The notes beneath the pieces are model-generated. The model was not told where the DNA came from, did no database searches, and saw nothing but the letters and a program-made list of their open reading frames with translations. The translations under genes were made by a program, and so were the position numbers. Below are positions 33,902 through 44,003 of a stretch of 64,000 nucleotides of DNA, piece by piece. The stretch comes from JASHVB01 sp035535035 (GTDB lineage: Bacteria > Pseudomonadota > Alphaproteobacteria > Acetobacterales > Acetobacteraceae), in NCBI GenBank assembly GCA_035535035.1, contig DATLQW010000224.1, positions 1 to 64,000 of the forward strand, given 5' to 3'. How positions within the stretch are numbered: the stretch's first letter is position 1; each line of letters begins with the position of its first letter.

Positions 33902-34843
33902 CTAACCTTTCTTCGTCTTGTTCTCCAGGGCTTCCGCCAGACGCTGCGGATCGACCTCGATCTCCACCCCGGCGCGCTCCAATTGGCACAGCATGATGGA
34001 GCGCGAGTCCCGGTCGCCCCAGCCGCGATTCAGCCCCTCGGCGAGATCGGCCAGCGCCAGGTTGGCCAGCCGCATCGGCACGTTCAGTTCGCGCCCGAGG
34101 CCGGTCGCCAGCGACACGTCCTTGTGCGCCAACCGCAGCGCGAAGGCTGGCGGATCGTATTTGTTCGGCAGGAACTGGTCGGTCAGCGAATCGAACGCGC
34201 CGCGCCGGCCGATGGCGCCTTGGCGCACCGCCTCCCAGATCGCCAGCGGCTCGATGCCGGCCTTCACGCCCATGCTGAACACCTCGGCCGCGGCCGCGGT
34301 GGCGATGTAGCCGAAACAATTATGCACCAGTTTCGCCACCGATCCGGCACCGATCGGCCCGATATAGCGTGCCGCGTCGCCGATCATGTCGAGCACCGGC
34401 TGCCATGTCGCGAACACGTCTTCGTCGCCGCCGCACCAGATCGCCAGTTTTCCGGATGCCGCGCCGCGCGGTCCGCCGCTGACCGGCGCGTCGAACAGAT
34501 GCGCGCCCTTTCGCGCGAAGGCGTCATGCGCCTTGCGCACCACGGTCGGCGAGTTGGTCGTCAGGTCGAAATACGCTGTTCCCCGCCTGATCCCCGCCAG
34601 CAGCCCGGCCGTGACTGCCTCAAACTCCGGCGGGCCCGGCAGCGACGTGAAGATCACCTCCGACTGTTCCGCGACGGCCTGCGGCGAGTCCGCCCATATG
34701 GCGCCGTCGCGCAGATGCCGCGTTGCGGTCTCGCGCCTTATGTCATGCACCACCAGCGTGTCGCCGCGTGCCTTCAGGCCCTTTTGCAAGTTCGCGGCCA
34801 TGCTGGCACCCATGGTGCCGAGGCCGATGAATCCCGCCTGCAT
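33902..34843 (-). CDS. NAD(P)-dependent beta-hydroxyacid dehydrogenase (3-hydroxyisobutyrate dehydrogenase family)
   Basis: Enzymes of this family oxidise beta-hydroxyacids such as 3-hydroxyisobutyrate or tartronate semialdehyde-type substrates. The Rossmann start GFIGLGTMGASMAANL is clear, followed by TSLPGPPEFEAV, YFDLTTNSP, the substrate-binding FDAPVSGGPRGAASGKLAIWCGG and the catalytic lysine motif GAGSVAKLVHNCFGY. The 313-residue length is a little above the common 290-300. It lies 12 bases after the carboxymuconolactone-decarboxylase-like gene on the same strand, so the two are likely one unit. The substrate is not determined. Confidence 0.88.
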   Translation of the reverse strand: MQAGFIGLGTMGASMAANLQKGLKARGDTLVVHDIRRETATRHLRDGAIWADSPQAVAEQSEVIFTSLPGPPEFEAVTAGLLAGIRRGTAYFDLTTNSPTVVRKAHDAFARKGAHLFDAPVSGGPRGAASGKLAIWCGGDEDVFATWQPVLDMIGDAARYIGPIGAGSVAKLVHNCFGYIATAAAAEVFSMGVKAGIEPLAIWEAVRQGAIGRRGAFDSLTDQFLPNKYDPPAFALRLAHKDVSLATGLGRELNVPMRLANLALADLAEGLNRGWGDRDSRSIMLCQLERAGVEIEVDPQRLAEALENKTKKG

Positions 34844-34855
34844 TGTTTGCCTCCT

Positions 34856-35182
34856 TTACGGATTGGCCTCGAACACTTCGCGCGCGATGGTCGCCGCCGA
34901 CATCGCCGCCGGCCAGCCGGCATAGAAAGCGAGGTGGGTGATTACCTCGGATAGTTCCTCCTTGGTCACGCCGTTGGCCAGCGCGCGTTGCAGATGCCCG
35001 CGCAATTGCTCCGGCCGATATGTCGCGATCAGCGTGGCGCAGACGATCAGGCTGCGGTCGCGCTTGGAAAGCTGCGGGCGTTCCCACACGTCGCCGAACA
35101 ATACCTTCTCCGACAGGTCGATCAGCTTGGGGACCGTCCCGCGCACCCGGTCGCGCGATTCGGTCGTGGGTTGCTTTGCCAT
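34856..35182 (-). CDS. Carboxymuconolactone decarboxylase-family protein
   Basis: This small all-helical protein of 108 residues belongs to the CMD/AhpD-like family, whose best-known member decarboxylates 4-carboxymuconolactone in the protocatechuate pathway. Visible marks are VLFGDVWERPQLSKRDRSLIVCATLIA, HLQRALANGVTKEELSEVITHLAFYAGWPAAMSA, the block typical of PcaC-like proteins. There is no CxxC pair, so an AhpD-type peroxidase role is unlikely. The start at 35182 is chosen because GGAGGAAAC precedes it; a longer frame exists. It is divergent from the SDR-like gene, with 89 bases between them. Confidence 0.85.
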   Translation of the reverse strand: MAKQPTTESRDRVRGTVPKLIDLSEKVLFGDVWERPQLSKRDRSLIVCATLIATYRPEQLRGHLQRALANGVTKEELSEVITHLAFYAGWPAAMSAATIAREVFEANP

Positions 35183-35271
35183 CGTTTCCTCCATCCGGTT
35201 GATGCCGCGCCTATTGCACACCAACCCGGTTTGCGAGTCCAATCGGCGCGAACCGAACGGGGGGTCACGCC

Positions 35272-36018
35272 ATGGCAACGGGAGAAAAAGTCGCGCTGGT
35301 CACCGGCAGCGCGTTGAACATCGGCCGGCAGATCGCCCTGGCGCTCGCGCGCGACGGGTATCGCGTGATGACCACGGCGCGCAACTCGGAAACCGACGCG
35401 CGGGAAACCGCGCGGCTGGTGCGCGATGAGGGCGGCGAAGCCGATACGCACATGGCCGACATTTCCGACCACGCGCAGGCGGCGGCGCTGGTGGAGGCGA
35501 CGGTGCGCCGCTTCGGCCGGCTGGACGTGCTGGTCAACAACGCCTCGCTGCGCCGGCAGACCAAATTCGCCGAGATGACGCCGGCGGAGTGGCGCGAGAT
35601 ACTCGGCGCCACACTGGACGGCGCGTTCTATTGCGCGCATGCGGCGGCGCCGCACATCATCGCGGAGGGTGGCGGCTGCATCGTCAATGTCGGCGGGATT
35701 TCCGCGCATATCGGCGCGGTGGGGCGCGTGCACGCGGTCACTGCCAAAGCCGGCATGGTCGGGCTGACGCGCGCGCTGGCGAAGGAACTTGGCGGCGGCA
35801 ACGTGACGGTGAACATCGTTGTGCCAGGCACGATCGACACGGTGCGCGGCTTCGCCGCCGGCGGCAACAGCGGGCGCGCGCACCTGCCGGACAATCTGAT
35901 GGGGCGCAAGGGCAGGCCGGAGGAGATCGCCGCGATGGTGCGGTTCCTGTGCTCCGGCGAGGCGCGGTTCATCACGGGGCAGACGATTCATGTGAATGGC
36001 GGCGCGTTTTTGTCGTGA
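35272..36018 (+). CDS. SDR-fold protein lacking the catalytic tyrosine
   Basis: The fold is that of a short-chain dehydrogenase (248 residues): cofactor loop TGSALNIGRQ at residues 11-20, acidic position in HMADISD, NNAS at 89-92, and the end ARFITGQTIHVNGGAF. The active site is not normal. Serine 144 (GGIS) is followed by K159 (TAK) only 15 residues later, where 17 is usual, and the residue four before the lysine is Ala155 (HAVTAK) instead of Tyr. The protein may be a non-catalytic homologue or use a changed mechanism. Its closest use of context is the divergent CMD/hydroxyacid dehydrogenase pair. It borders the low-GC island on its right. Confidence 0.82.
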   Translation: MATGEKVALVTGSALNIGRQIALALARDGYRVMTTARNSETDARETARLVRDEGGEADTHMADISDHAQAAALVEATVRRFGRLDVLVNNASLRRQTKFAEMTPAEWREILGATLDGAFYCAHAAAPHIIAEGGGCIVNVGGISAHIGAVGRVHAVTAKAGMVGLTRALAKELGGGNVTVNIVVPGTIDTVRGFAAGGNSGRAHLPDNLMGRKGRPEEIAAMVRFLCSGEARFITGQTIHVNGGAFLS

Positions 36019-36035
36019 GCATGATCCAGTGGTAA

Positions 36036-36575
36036 TCAGGGCCGGCGATGATCCGCCGCGGCGTCGGTAACCCGGATTGGACCTGCGATGAAGAGCGCCT
36101 GGAGCTGACGCCGCATCTCGCTTTGTTTGGACCTGGGTCGGAACACCGCCTGGCAGACGTCGGCATGAGATATGTTGGTCACTAAAGCCGTGTCGTACAC
36201 GGCGAATGATTGTTGGTCTTCCCAACGAAGACCCCTAATGTTGTGGCAGGTTGCCAGAAGATAGCCAAGGTAGCTGCCAGACGTTTGCTGCTCGGTGAGA
36301 CCGGTCTCGCCCGCGCGCTCCATCCGGGTCACCGACATGCCATTGGTTCCGGCATGTGAGAAAAGTGATGGCCTGACGGTGCTGGCATCCTGATCGAAGC
36401 GATAGGGGCTGATAAAGCGCGCCAAAGTCTCGTGGATTTCGACAACGCCAGGCGACAGGTTCGGTACAACGCTCTTGTGTTCACATGTGCATTCTGGATT
36501 GGCAGCCGCAACTCGCTCGCACGCCGTTCGGGCGGGCTCTGACTGAAGGATTGACGGTATGCCAGCGCAGCTCAC
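36036..36575 (-). CDS. Cassette protein C, function unknown
   Basis: This 179-residue protein is not recognised. It starts with GTG that overlaps the TGA of the preceding gene (GTGA, 36572-36575), so the two are translationally coupled. The middle reads VVEIHETLARFISPYRFDQD and MSVTRMERAGET, with TALVTNISHADVCQAVF later; it has no signal peptide or membrane segment. Codon use and base composition are visibly less GC-rich than the flanking genes. It ends only 17 bases from the SDR-like gene. I infer that it belongs with the two genes upstream as one inherited unit. Confidence 0.6.
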   Translation of the reverse strand: MSCAGIPSILQSEPARTACERVAAANPECTCEHKSVVPNLSPGVVEIHETLARFISPYRFDQDASTVRPSLFSHAGTNGMSVTRMERAGETGLTEQQTSGSYLGYLLATCHNIRGLRWEDQQSFAVYDTALVTNISHADVCQAVFRPRSKQSEMRRQLQALFIAGPIRVTDAAADHRRP

Positions 36576-37177
36576 GCCGCAGCTTTTGTCGGGAAAAATA
36601 GTAGGACATCGCGCACGGAACCCGGAAACACGCAGTGACCCTGGCTGTCAAACAATCTGACATCATCGAGATGAACCGGGTCAACGTCCGGGCTGGCCGC
36701 ATAAGCGTAATACGTTCCGTCACCGGAAAATCCGATTTCAGCGTACACAGGCTCGAAGTCCCAATAAAGCGCCACATCGCCCGACGCAAGCACCATGCAC
36801 TTGGGCGGTCCGGCTTCCGGAGGGGTCACTTCCAGCATTTGCATTGCGTCTTCGATCGCACCTGCTATCGGAGCACTCGCCCCCTCCTTGTCCCAATTGT
36901 CCATCAGCGAGGCATACCGCATGAGTTGCGCCGCCGTGGCGCGGGCAAACTCTAGGCGATCGGTAAGGACCTCAGCGGGACCGATGATGGTACGTGTGCC
37001 TTCCAGCAGCACAAGACTCGGATTCACCATCGAGGCCGAGGCACCGGCTATCGTCCCCAGGGCTTGAAGCCTATCCGGCGTGCGGCTTTCACCAAATGCT
37101 GCGACCAAGCCGCTCGGGGGCCACGTCTGGGGTGGCACCGCAGCCAAGGATAAAGCGAGCATCGTCTCAGTCAGCAT
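36572..37177 (-). CDS. Cassette protein B, function unknown
   Basis: This 201-residue protein has no named domain that I can place. The central stretch LMDNWDKEGASAPIAGAIEDAM, followed by GPPKCMVLASGDVALYWDFEPVYAEIGFSGDGTYYAY, looks like a small alpha-beta domain with two beta-strands ending in aromatic residues. Small proteins with a similar NWD...GA pattern are, to my memory, seen next to TIGR04255-type genes; that needs a search. The ATG lies one base after the reconstructed stop of gene A (TAA at 37179-37181) and its TGA overlaps the start of gene C. Base composition is low-GC for this genome. Confidence 0.6.
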   Translation of the reverse strand: MLTETMLALSLAAVPPQTWPPSGLVAAFGESRTPDRLQALGTIAGASASMVNPSLVLLEGTRTIIGPAEVLTDRLEFARATAAQLMRYASLMDNWDKEGASAPIAGAIEDAMQMLEVTPPEAGPPKCMVLASGDVALYWDFEPVYAEIGFSGDGTYYAYAASPDVDPVHLDDVRLFDSQGHCVFPGSVRDVLLFFPTKAAA

Positions 37178-37178
37178 G

Positions 37179-38017
37179 TTAGGGCAGCCCAGGAATCGAC
37201 ATCACAACCGACGGGAGAATGATATCACGGAGCAACTCCTTATTCAAGTCGTGCAACAACTGCAAGGTGGCGCCCAAGTAGGGACTTCGGTGCCTCCACG
37301 GATGTCCCAAAGAGCGCCTCTGGTCCGGCAACCGCCCCTGAAAGTTCAAGGCGAATGGTGAAGTTCAAGTCGAGGAACTCGCCCCCATCCGGTTGGGTTC
37401 CAACGACGTATATGACATTATCGGTTCGCTTCCCGGGGGGGGCTGCGATTTTGAACGACGTACCCATGAAAACTGTGGCAAGGGCCAGTGCAGTCCAGCA
37501 CATGTTGTGCAACGTATCTTGGGTCTTTCTTCAGCAAGGACGCAACATCAATGTTACCGGGGGTACCCGCCCATTCGAACCTGTTGTTGGCCATCAACAA
37601 CACAGCGCGAACAGCGGTTTCAGCCAGCACTATGTCTCCAACTGCCCTAAGCAGCCGATCGGCAACGGGCCAGAATTCTGCCCATCGAGTGTAGTCTGAT
37701 GTCATGTAGGTCGCAACAGCCTGGCTGACCGAAAGCGCTTGCTGGGGATTGCCATCGGGCTTCAGTCTATCGAACACCACCCCGCTGAGTTCGGCGTGTG
37801 CGGGCATCTGTGGAGAGCCACCCATTTGGATTGTGACAGCTTGCTGCTCGGAACGTCGAGGGAGCTCACGTTTGAGCTGGCCGTGGAGGCCCGATATGCG
37901 CCGCAGTGTAGGAGGAGTGAGAGGTTTTTTGAATTCAATGCCCACCGTATAGCCAACGATAGGGTTGGGTTCGTTGAACCGCCAGTGACCCAATCCAATA
38001 TGGCTTTCCTCACTCAC
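37179..38017 (-). pseudogene. Cassette gene A, possibly TIGR04255 family, broken by two frameshifts
   Basis: Three overlapping frames together make one protein of about 278 residues. The first (from the GTG at 38017) reads NPIVGYTVGIEFKKPL and later VRAVLLMANNRFEW, then stops at 37418. The second picks up after a run of eight G (37435-37442) as GKRTDNVIYVVGTQPDGGEFLDLNFTIRLELSG and stops at 37240. The third, after another one-base shift near 37250-37290, reads LQLLHDLNKELLRDII and stops at 37179-37181, one base before gene B. Both breaks need one base removed. The overall pattern, with a late LHDLN motif, is what I recall of the TIGR04255 family, whose function is unknown. Assignment is tentative. 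Confidence 0.55.
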
Positions 38018-38201
38018 GGTGTTGACGCTCCGTAGTTAGTTCCACCGGCCTCATGTTATGCGCCTCATCGGTGACCACGCTGCCATGATCATACCAGCAC
38101 CCGTCGAGTCGGTCCTCCGAGCCTCTTGCGTTTGTGTCCATGATGCAGGATATCACGGTATGCGACATTATCCATCCGCATCGCATTAGGCTCCGCTCCA
38201 C
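38010..38201 (-). CDS. Possible small ORF upstream of cassette gene A
   Basis: A 63-codon frame ends with TGA at 38010-38012, overlapping the GTG start of gene A by eight bases. That overlap is the only reason to list it. The sequence (SHTVISCIMDTNARGSEDRLDG in outline) matches nothing I know, and the start is uncertain. It may be a short leader peptide, a remnant, or chance. Confidence 0.25.
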   Translation of the reverse strand: MERSLMRCGWIMSHTVISCIMDTNARGSEDRLDGCWYDHGSVVTDEAHNMRPVELTTERQHRE

Positions 38202-38267
38202 GGAGTAACACAGTTAGGTCAATATTCCTTTAACTCACTTAAGCCGGCGCTGGTCCTGTTTGACCCG

Positions 38268-39071
38268 TCAGGCGCCCGGCTCTACGTCCAGCCGCACGGC
38301 GATCCCTTCCAATCCCGCTTTCGCCGCCGGATAACGGGCCAGCACCAGCGGATCGTGTCCAGGAATGATCGCGTTCGGCGTGCTGGCCAGGCGCCGCATC
38401 GTTGCGTAGCCGGCCAGCGTGGCCTCGTGGCTGTGCAGGATCGGGAACGCCCGGTCCTCCTCCATATTGGCGTAGAAGTGGCTGGCATCCGACGCCAGCA
38501 CCATCCAGCCGCGCCGCGTCCAGACCCGCACCACTTGCAGGCCTTTCGAATGTCCGCCGACATGGTGCACCGACAATCCTGGCGCCAGCTCCTCTACGCC
38601 GTCGTGGAACACCACGCGCCCGGCGAACAGCTTGCGAAGGATGGCGACGACATCCTCCTCCTCGAACGGCCCGCGCAGGCCGGCGTGGCACATGCACCGG
38701 CCGGTGCAATACGCCATCTCGATATCCTGCAGATGGTAGCGGGCGTGCGGGAACAGATCGTAATTGCCGCAATGGTCGTAGTGCATGTGCGACAGGATCA
38801 CGTCCCGCACGTCGGCCGGCTCCACGCCGATCGCCTTCAATCCGACGGCAGGAGAACGCAGGAACTGCCGCGCCCGCTTCTCCCCCATCGCCGCGTCGAA
38901 GCCGGTATCGAACACGAAGGTTCCGTTGTCGCCCTTGATCGCCCACACGAAGTAATCCAGCGGCATCGGCCCGTCATGCGGATCGCCGCCGATGAAGTTG
39001 TTCGCCCGCCGCGCGTTGGGATTGTGCGCGTAGCGCACGGCGTAAACCTCGTACGGCGATTGCGCGTCCAT
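38268..39071 (-). CDS. Metallo-beta-lactamase-fold hydrolase, N-acyl homoserine lactonase-like
   Basis: This 267-residue protein has the metallo-hydrolase signature SHMHYDHCGNYDLFPHA (HxHxDH), a later metal His in VHHVGGHSKGLQVV, an Asp in LASDASHFYANM and the final His in IIPGHDPLVL. The N-terminus carries FIGGDPHDGPMPLDYFVW, a block shared with a second copy at 49291-50085. Quorum-quenching lactonases have this build, but so do many lactone or amide hydrolases. It follows the ABC transporter binding-protein gene by four bases, so it is part of that operon, and its substrate may be what the transporter imports. Confidence 0.85.
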   Translation of the reverse strand: MDAQSPYEVYAVRYAHNPNARRANNFIGGDPHDGPMPLDYFVWAIKGDNGTFVFDTGFDAAMGEKRARQFLRSPAVGLKAIGVEPADVRDVILSHMHYDHCGNYDLFPHARYHLQDIEMAYCTGRCMCHAGLRGPFEEEDVVAILRKLFAGRVVFHDGVEELAPGLSVHHVGGHSKGLQVVRVWTRRGWMVLASDASHFYANMEEDRAFPILHSHEATLAGYATMRRLASTPNAIIPGHDPLVLARYPAAKAGLEGIAVRLDVEPGA

Positions 39072-39075
39072 GTGG

Positions 39076-40317
39076 TCACGCCTTCCACTTTGCCGCGGCG
39101 ACGGCGATGTCGGTGGGGTACACCGTGACCGGCCGGCTGTTCTGCCACTGCACCATCACCATCTCGGCCCCCACACGCCGCCCGTTCACGTCGTATTGCA
39201 GGTGGTGGCCGGGAAAGAACAGCGCCGGACCCGTCGTCATGTTCAGCGCATGGATTGCCGCATTCACCTTCTCCCGATTGGCGACGCCCGCCTGCTCGAG
39301 CGCCTCCTTTAGGATCATCACGTGCGCGTAGGCGAAGATCGAGTCATGGCCGAACCACGGCTCCCCGGTGCGCTTGACGAAGCGCTTCGACACGTCCTCC
39401 ACCGCCTTGCCGGGCCAATTGGCCAGCCCGACCAGCATGCCTTCCAGCTCATCCGCGCCGGTGTTCTTGAGCAATTCGGGCACCGCCCAGTGCCCGCCAT
39501 TGCCGATCAACGGCAACTTGCGCGGCGGCATGCCGAATTCGCTGAAATCGTCCAGCAGCAGCTTGTCGTCCGGCACGTTGGTGGAGGTCAGCAGCACGAA
39601 ATCGGGACGCGCGCTGCGCACCGGCTGCACCAGCGTGGTCGCATCCGCCAGCGGCGGCGTATAGATTTCGTTGATGACCGCGATGAGTTTCTCGTCCTTC
39701 AGCACATGATCGGTGATCGGCTGGCGGAAGCTGACCGAGGCGGCGGTGTTGTCGCCGATCATCGCCACCTTGGTGGGCCGCTTGCCGGTGCTCTTCTGCG
39801 CCAGGTTCATGATGAGCGGCACGGTGTCCTCGGCCTGCTGGTTGGCCGTCGGCGAGGACTGGAACACGTATTTGTAGCCACGCCCGGTGATCAGGTCGGA
39901 GTAGGACAACGTGAGCCACGGCAGGTGCGCGCGCTCGGTCACCTCGGTGGCGGCGAGCGTAAAGGTGGACAGCCAGCAGCCGAAGCCGCCGACCAGGTCG
40001 GGGTTTTGCGCCAACATGCGTTGCGCCGCGTCCTTCGCCTTTTCCGCCGTGTCCTGCGTGTCGAACTCGAGCAGTTTCAGCTTGGCACCGCCCATCGACT
40101 TGATGCCGCCGGCCCTGTTCACGTCATCGACTGCCATCTCGGCGCCCATCTTCTCCAGGATGCCTTCTCGCGCCCAGGGGCCGGACAGCGGCACCAGCAT
40201 GGCGATCTCGACTTCCTTCGGCTGCGCGCGCAGCCGGCGCGGCGTCAGCACCGCGGCGCCGCCGGCGAGGCCGAGGCCAAGCGCGGTGCGGCGGCCGATC
40301 GAGGATGTGTGCGTCAT
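39076..40317 (-). CDS. Branched-chain amino-acid-type ABC transporter substrate-binding protein
   Basis: This is a periplasmic binding protein of the Leu/Ile/Val (HAAT) type, 413 residues long. The start has a Tat signal (IGRRTALGLGLAGGAAVLTPRRL, twin arginine at 9-10), then EIAMLVPLSGPWAREGILEKMGAEMAVDDVN, DTQDTAEKAKDAAQRMLAQNPDLVGGFGCWLS and PWLTLSYSD. The ATG at 40317 is preferred over one 27 bases upstream because GGGAGA lies seven bases before it. Such proteins bind amino acids, amides or aromatic acids; the ligand is not evident. It lies in the middle of the operon, between the ATPase gene upstream and the lactonase-like gene downstream. Confidence 0.9.
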   Translation of the reverse strand: MTHTSSIGRRTALGLGLAGGAAVLTPRRLRAQPKEVEIAMLVPLSGPWAREGILEKMGAEMAVDDVNRAGGIKSMGGAKLKLLEFDTQDTAEKAKDAAQRMLAQNPDLVGGFGCWLSTFTLAATEVTERAHLPWLTLSYSDLITGRGYKYVFQSSPTANQQAEDTVPLIMNLAQKSTGKRPTKVAMIGDNTAASVSFRQPITDHVLKDEKLIAVINEIYTPPLADATTLVQPVRSARPDFVLLTSTNVPDDKLLLDDFSEFGMPPRKLPLIGNGGHWAVPELLKNTGADELEGMLVGLANWPGKAVEDVSKRFVKRTGEPWFGHDSIFAYAHVMILKEALEQAGVANREKVNAAIHALNMTTGPALFFPGHHLQYDVNGRRVGAEMVMVQWQNSRPVTVYPTDIAVAAAKWKA

Positions 40318-40345
40318 GTAACGTTCTCCCTGTGCTTCGTTCATC

Positions 40346-41062
40346 CTACGCGCCGGTCAGCCCAAGATAGGAGCGGCGGACCCGGTCGTCAGCGAGCAAT
40401 GTCTCATATGGTCCGTCCAGCACCACGTGCCCGGTTTCCAGCACATAGCCGTGGTCGGACAGTTCCAGCGCCTCGGCGACGCGTTGTTCGACCAGCAGGA
40501 TGGTGACGCCGTCCTCGCGATGGATTTGCGAGATGCGTTCGAAGATCATGTCGGCGACCGCGGGTGCCAGGCCCATCGAAGGCTCATCCAGCATCAGCAA
40601 TTTCGGCGCCGAAGCCAGCCCGCGCCCGACCGCCACCATCTGCTGTTCGCCGCCCGAGAGCGTGCCGGCGAGCTGGTACGCGCGTTCGTGCAGGATGGGG
40701 AACAGCGCGTGGATGCGCTCCAGCGTATGCCGCCACTGGGCGCGGCCGGTCTTGGTGTAAGCGCCCATCTCCAGGTTCTCGCGCACCGTCAGCGTCTTGA
40801 ACACCTGGCGGCCTTCCGGGACATGCGCGATGCCGAGATGCGCGCGTTCCGACGGGGCGCGGGCGCGCAGGTCGATCCCGCGGAAGCTGATGCTGCCTTG
40901 CAGCGGCGGAACGATGCCGCAGATGGCCTTGAACAGCGTGGACTTGCCGGCGCCGTTCGGCCCAACCACGGTGACGAACTGGCCTTCCGCAACAGTCAGC
41001 GACACGTCGGTGAGTGCGCGCAACCCCCCATAGGCGACCGACAGGTTGCGAACCTCAAGCAT
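40346..41062 (-). CDS. livF: ABC transporter ATP-binding protein, LivF type
   Basis: LivF-type ATPases power branched-chain amino-acid-family importers. The start LEVRNLSVAYGGLRALTDVSL is typical, with Walker A GPNGAGKSTLFKAICG, signature TLSGGEQQMVAVGRGL, Walker B LLMLDEPSMGLAP and the switch LLVEQRVAEALEL. The length is 238 residues. A longer frame upstream (from 41155) reads through the palindromic repeat at 41071-41113 and is not used. The gene ends 28 bases before the start of the binding-protein gene. Specificity is set by the partner binding protein. Confidence 0.93.
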   Translation of the reverse strand: MLEVRNLSVAYGGLRALTDVSLTVAEGQFVTVVGPNGAGKSTLFKAICGIVPPLQGSISFRGIDLRARAPSERAHLGIAHVPEGRQVFKTLTVRENLEMGAYTKTGRAQWRHTLERIHALFPILHERAYQLAGTLSGGEQQMVAVGRGLASAPKLLMLDEPSMGLAPAVADMIFERISQIHREDGVTILLVEQRVAEALELSDHGYVLETGHVVLDGPYETLLADDRVRRSYLGLTGA

Positions 41063-41070
41063 GGGATTGA

Positions 41071-41113
41071 CTCCCGCTCCCCCCAGCCATCTCCCACAAG
41101 GAGAGGGGGAGGA
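41071..41113. repeat. Palindromic repeat upstream of livF
   Basis: CTCCCGCTCCCCCCAGCCAT on the left and the inverted CACAAGGAGAGGGGGAGG on the right match the family seen in the dcw cluster. It lies between livMG and livF and just behind the livF start codon. Confidence 0.75.
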
Positions 41114-41130
41114 CCTGGCCGGAGAGCAAC

Positions 41131-42894
<1,764 letters not shown>

Positions 42895-42904
42895 CGCGGA
42901 ACCC

Positions 42905-43891
42905 TCACGCGCGTTCCGCCGAGCGACCGAACAGGCCTTGCGGGCGCAGCATGATGATGAGCAGAAACACCACGAAGATGGCGGCGTTCTGCAATTGCGG
43001 CGGCAGCACGAGGGCCGAACATTGCTGCACGAAGCCGACCGTCAGTCCGCCCCAGAAGGCGCCGAGGATGCTGCCCATGCCGCCGAGCACGACGCCGGAA
43101 TACATGATGATGACGTAGTCGAAACCGACGAACGGGCCGAACGAAAGGTAGGTCGCCATCAGTCCGCCGGCGATGGCGGTGATGCCGCTGCCGATGCCGA
43201 AGGCAATCCGGTACGCGCGATCGACGTTGATGCCCATATAGGTGGCGGCCGTCGGATTGTCCGCCGCCGCGCGCAGCGCCTTGCCCAGCCGCGTGTATTC
43301 CATCAGCAGGTACAGCGCGATCGCGACGATGATGGCGATGGCGCAGGCGACCAGCCGTGCCTTGTTGAGGAACACCGTGGCGTCGCCATAGATCGGCCCG
43401 ATCTCGAAGGCGCGCGAGGCCAGCGGCGTGCGCACGGTTTGCGGCGTGGAACCGAACAGGATCAGGCCGCCGTTCTGCAGGATGAGCGAAATGCCCAGCG
43501 TGATGACGAGCTGGCCGAAATGGCCTTCGTCCAATGTGCCGGCGGTGCGCAGGCCCGACACCCGGCTGATGAGGAACTTGTGCAGCAGCGCGCCGCCGGC
43601 GAACATGATCGGGCCGGCGCAGATCGCGCCGACAAACGGCCCGACATAGGGGCCGAGGAACGCCAGCACGCCGCCGCCGGTAACCAGGTAAAGGCTGGTG
43701 AACATGCCCAGCATCAGCAGCTCGCCCTGGGCGAAATTGACGATCTTCATGACGCCGAAGATCAGCCCGAGTCCGATGCACATCAGGCCGTAGATGCAGC
43801 CGATGGTGATGCCCGCGGCGAGCGCGTTCAGCACGTTCTCGATGAGAACTTCCAGGTCCACCGGCTGCCGTTCGCCTCCCTTTTGCGTCAT
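42905..43891 (-). CDS. livH: Branched-chain amino-acid-type ABC transporter permease, LivH type
   Basis: This is a polytopic permease of 328 residues. Its first segment NVLNALAAGITIGCIYGLMCIGLGLIFGVMKIVNFAQGELLMLG is the diagnostic LivH block. Others follow with ITLGISLILQNGGLILFG, the loop GKALRAAADNPTAATYMGINVDRAYRIAFGIGSGITAIAGGLMA, and MYSGVVLGGMGSILGAFWGG. It is the first gene of the operon livH-livMG-livF-binding protein-lactonase-like. Divergent rsmG begins 112 bases to the right, and that gap should hold both promoters. Substrate unknown. Confidence 0.93.
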   Translation of the reverse strand: MTQKGGERQPVDLEVLIENVLNALAAGITIGCIYGLMCIGLGLIFGVMKIVNFAQGELLMLGMFTSLYLVTGGGVLAFLGPYVGPFVGAICAGPIMFAGGALLHKFLISRVSGLRTAGTLDEGHFGQLVITLGISLILQNGGLILFGSTPQTVRTPLASRAFEIGPIYGDATVFLNKARLVACAIAIIVAIALYLLMEYTRLGKALRAAADNPTAATYMGINVDRAYRIAFGIGSGITAIAGGLMATYLSFGPFVGFDYVIIMYSGVVLGGMGSILGAFWGGLTVGFVQQCSALVLPPQLQNAAIFVVFLLIIMLRPQGLFGRSAERA

Positions 43892-44003
43892 GGCCGGATC
43901 AGGCCTGGCCGTGACGTGGCGGCAGTCATACTGGTTCGGCGCCGTTGCCTCAAGCGAGCCGTTGCGGCTTCGGCCGGGCGCGGCATTGGCGTATAGCGGC
44001 GGG

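Noticed and set aside
43892..44003. Possible tRNA or attachment site in the livH-rsmG gap
   Set aside because: No T-loop GTTCGA-type pattern or acceptor stem was found; it is a plain divergent promoter region.
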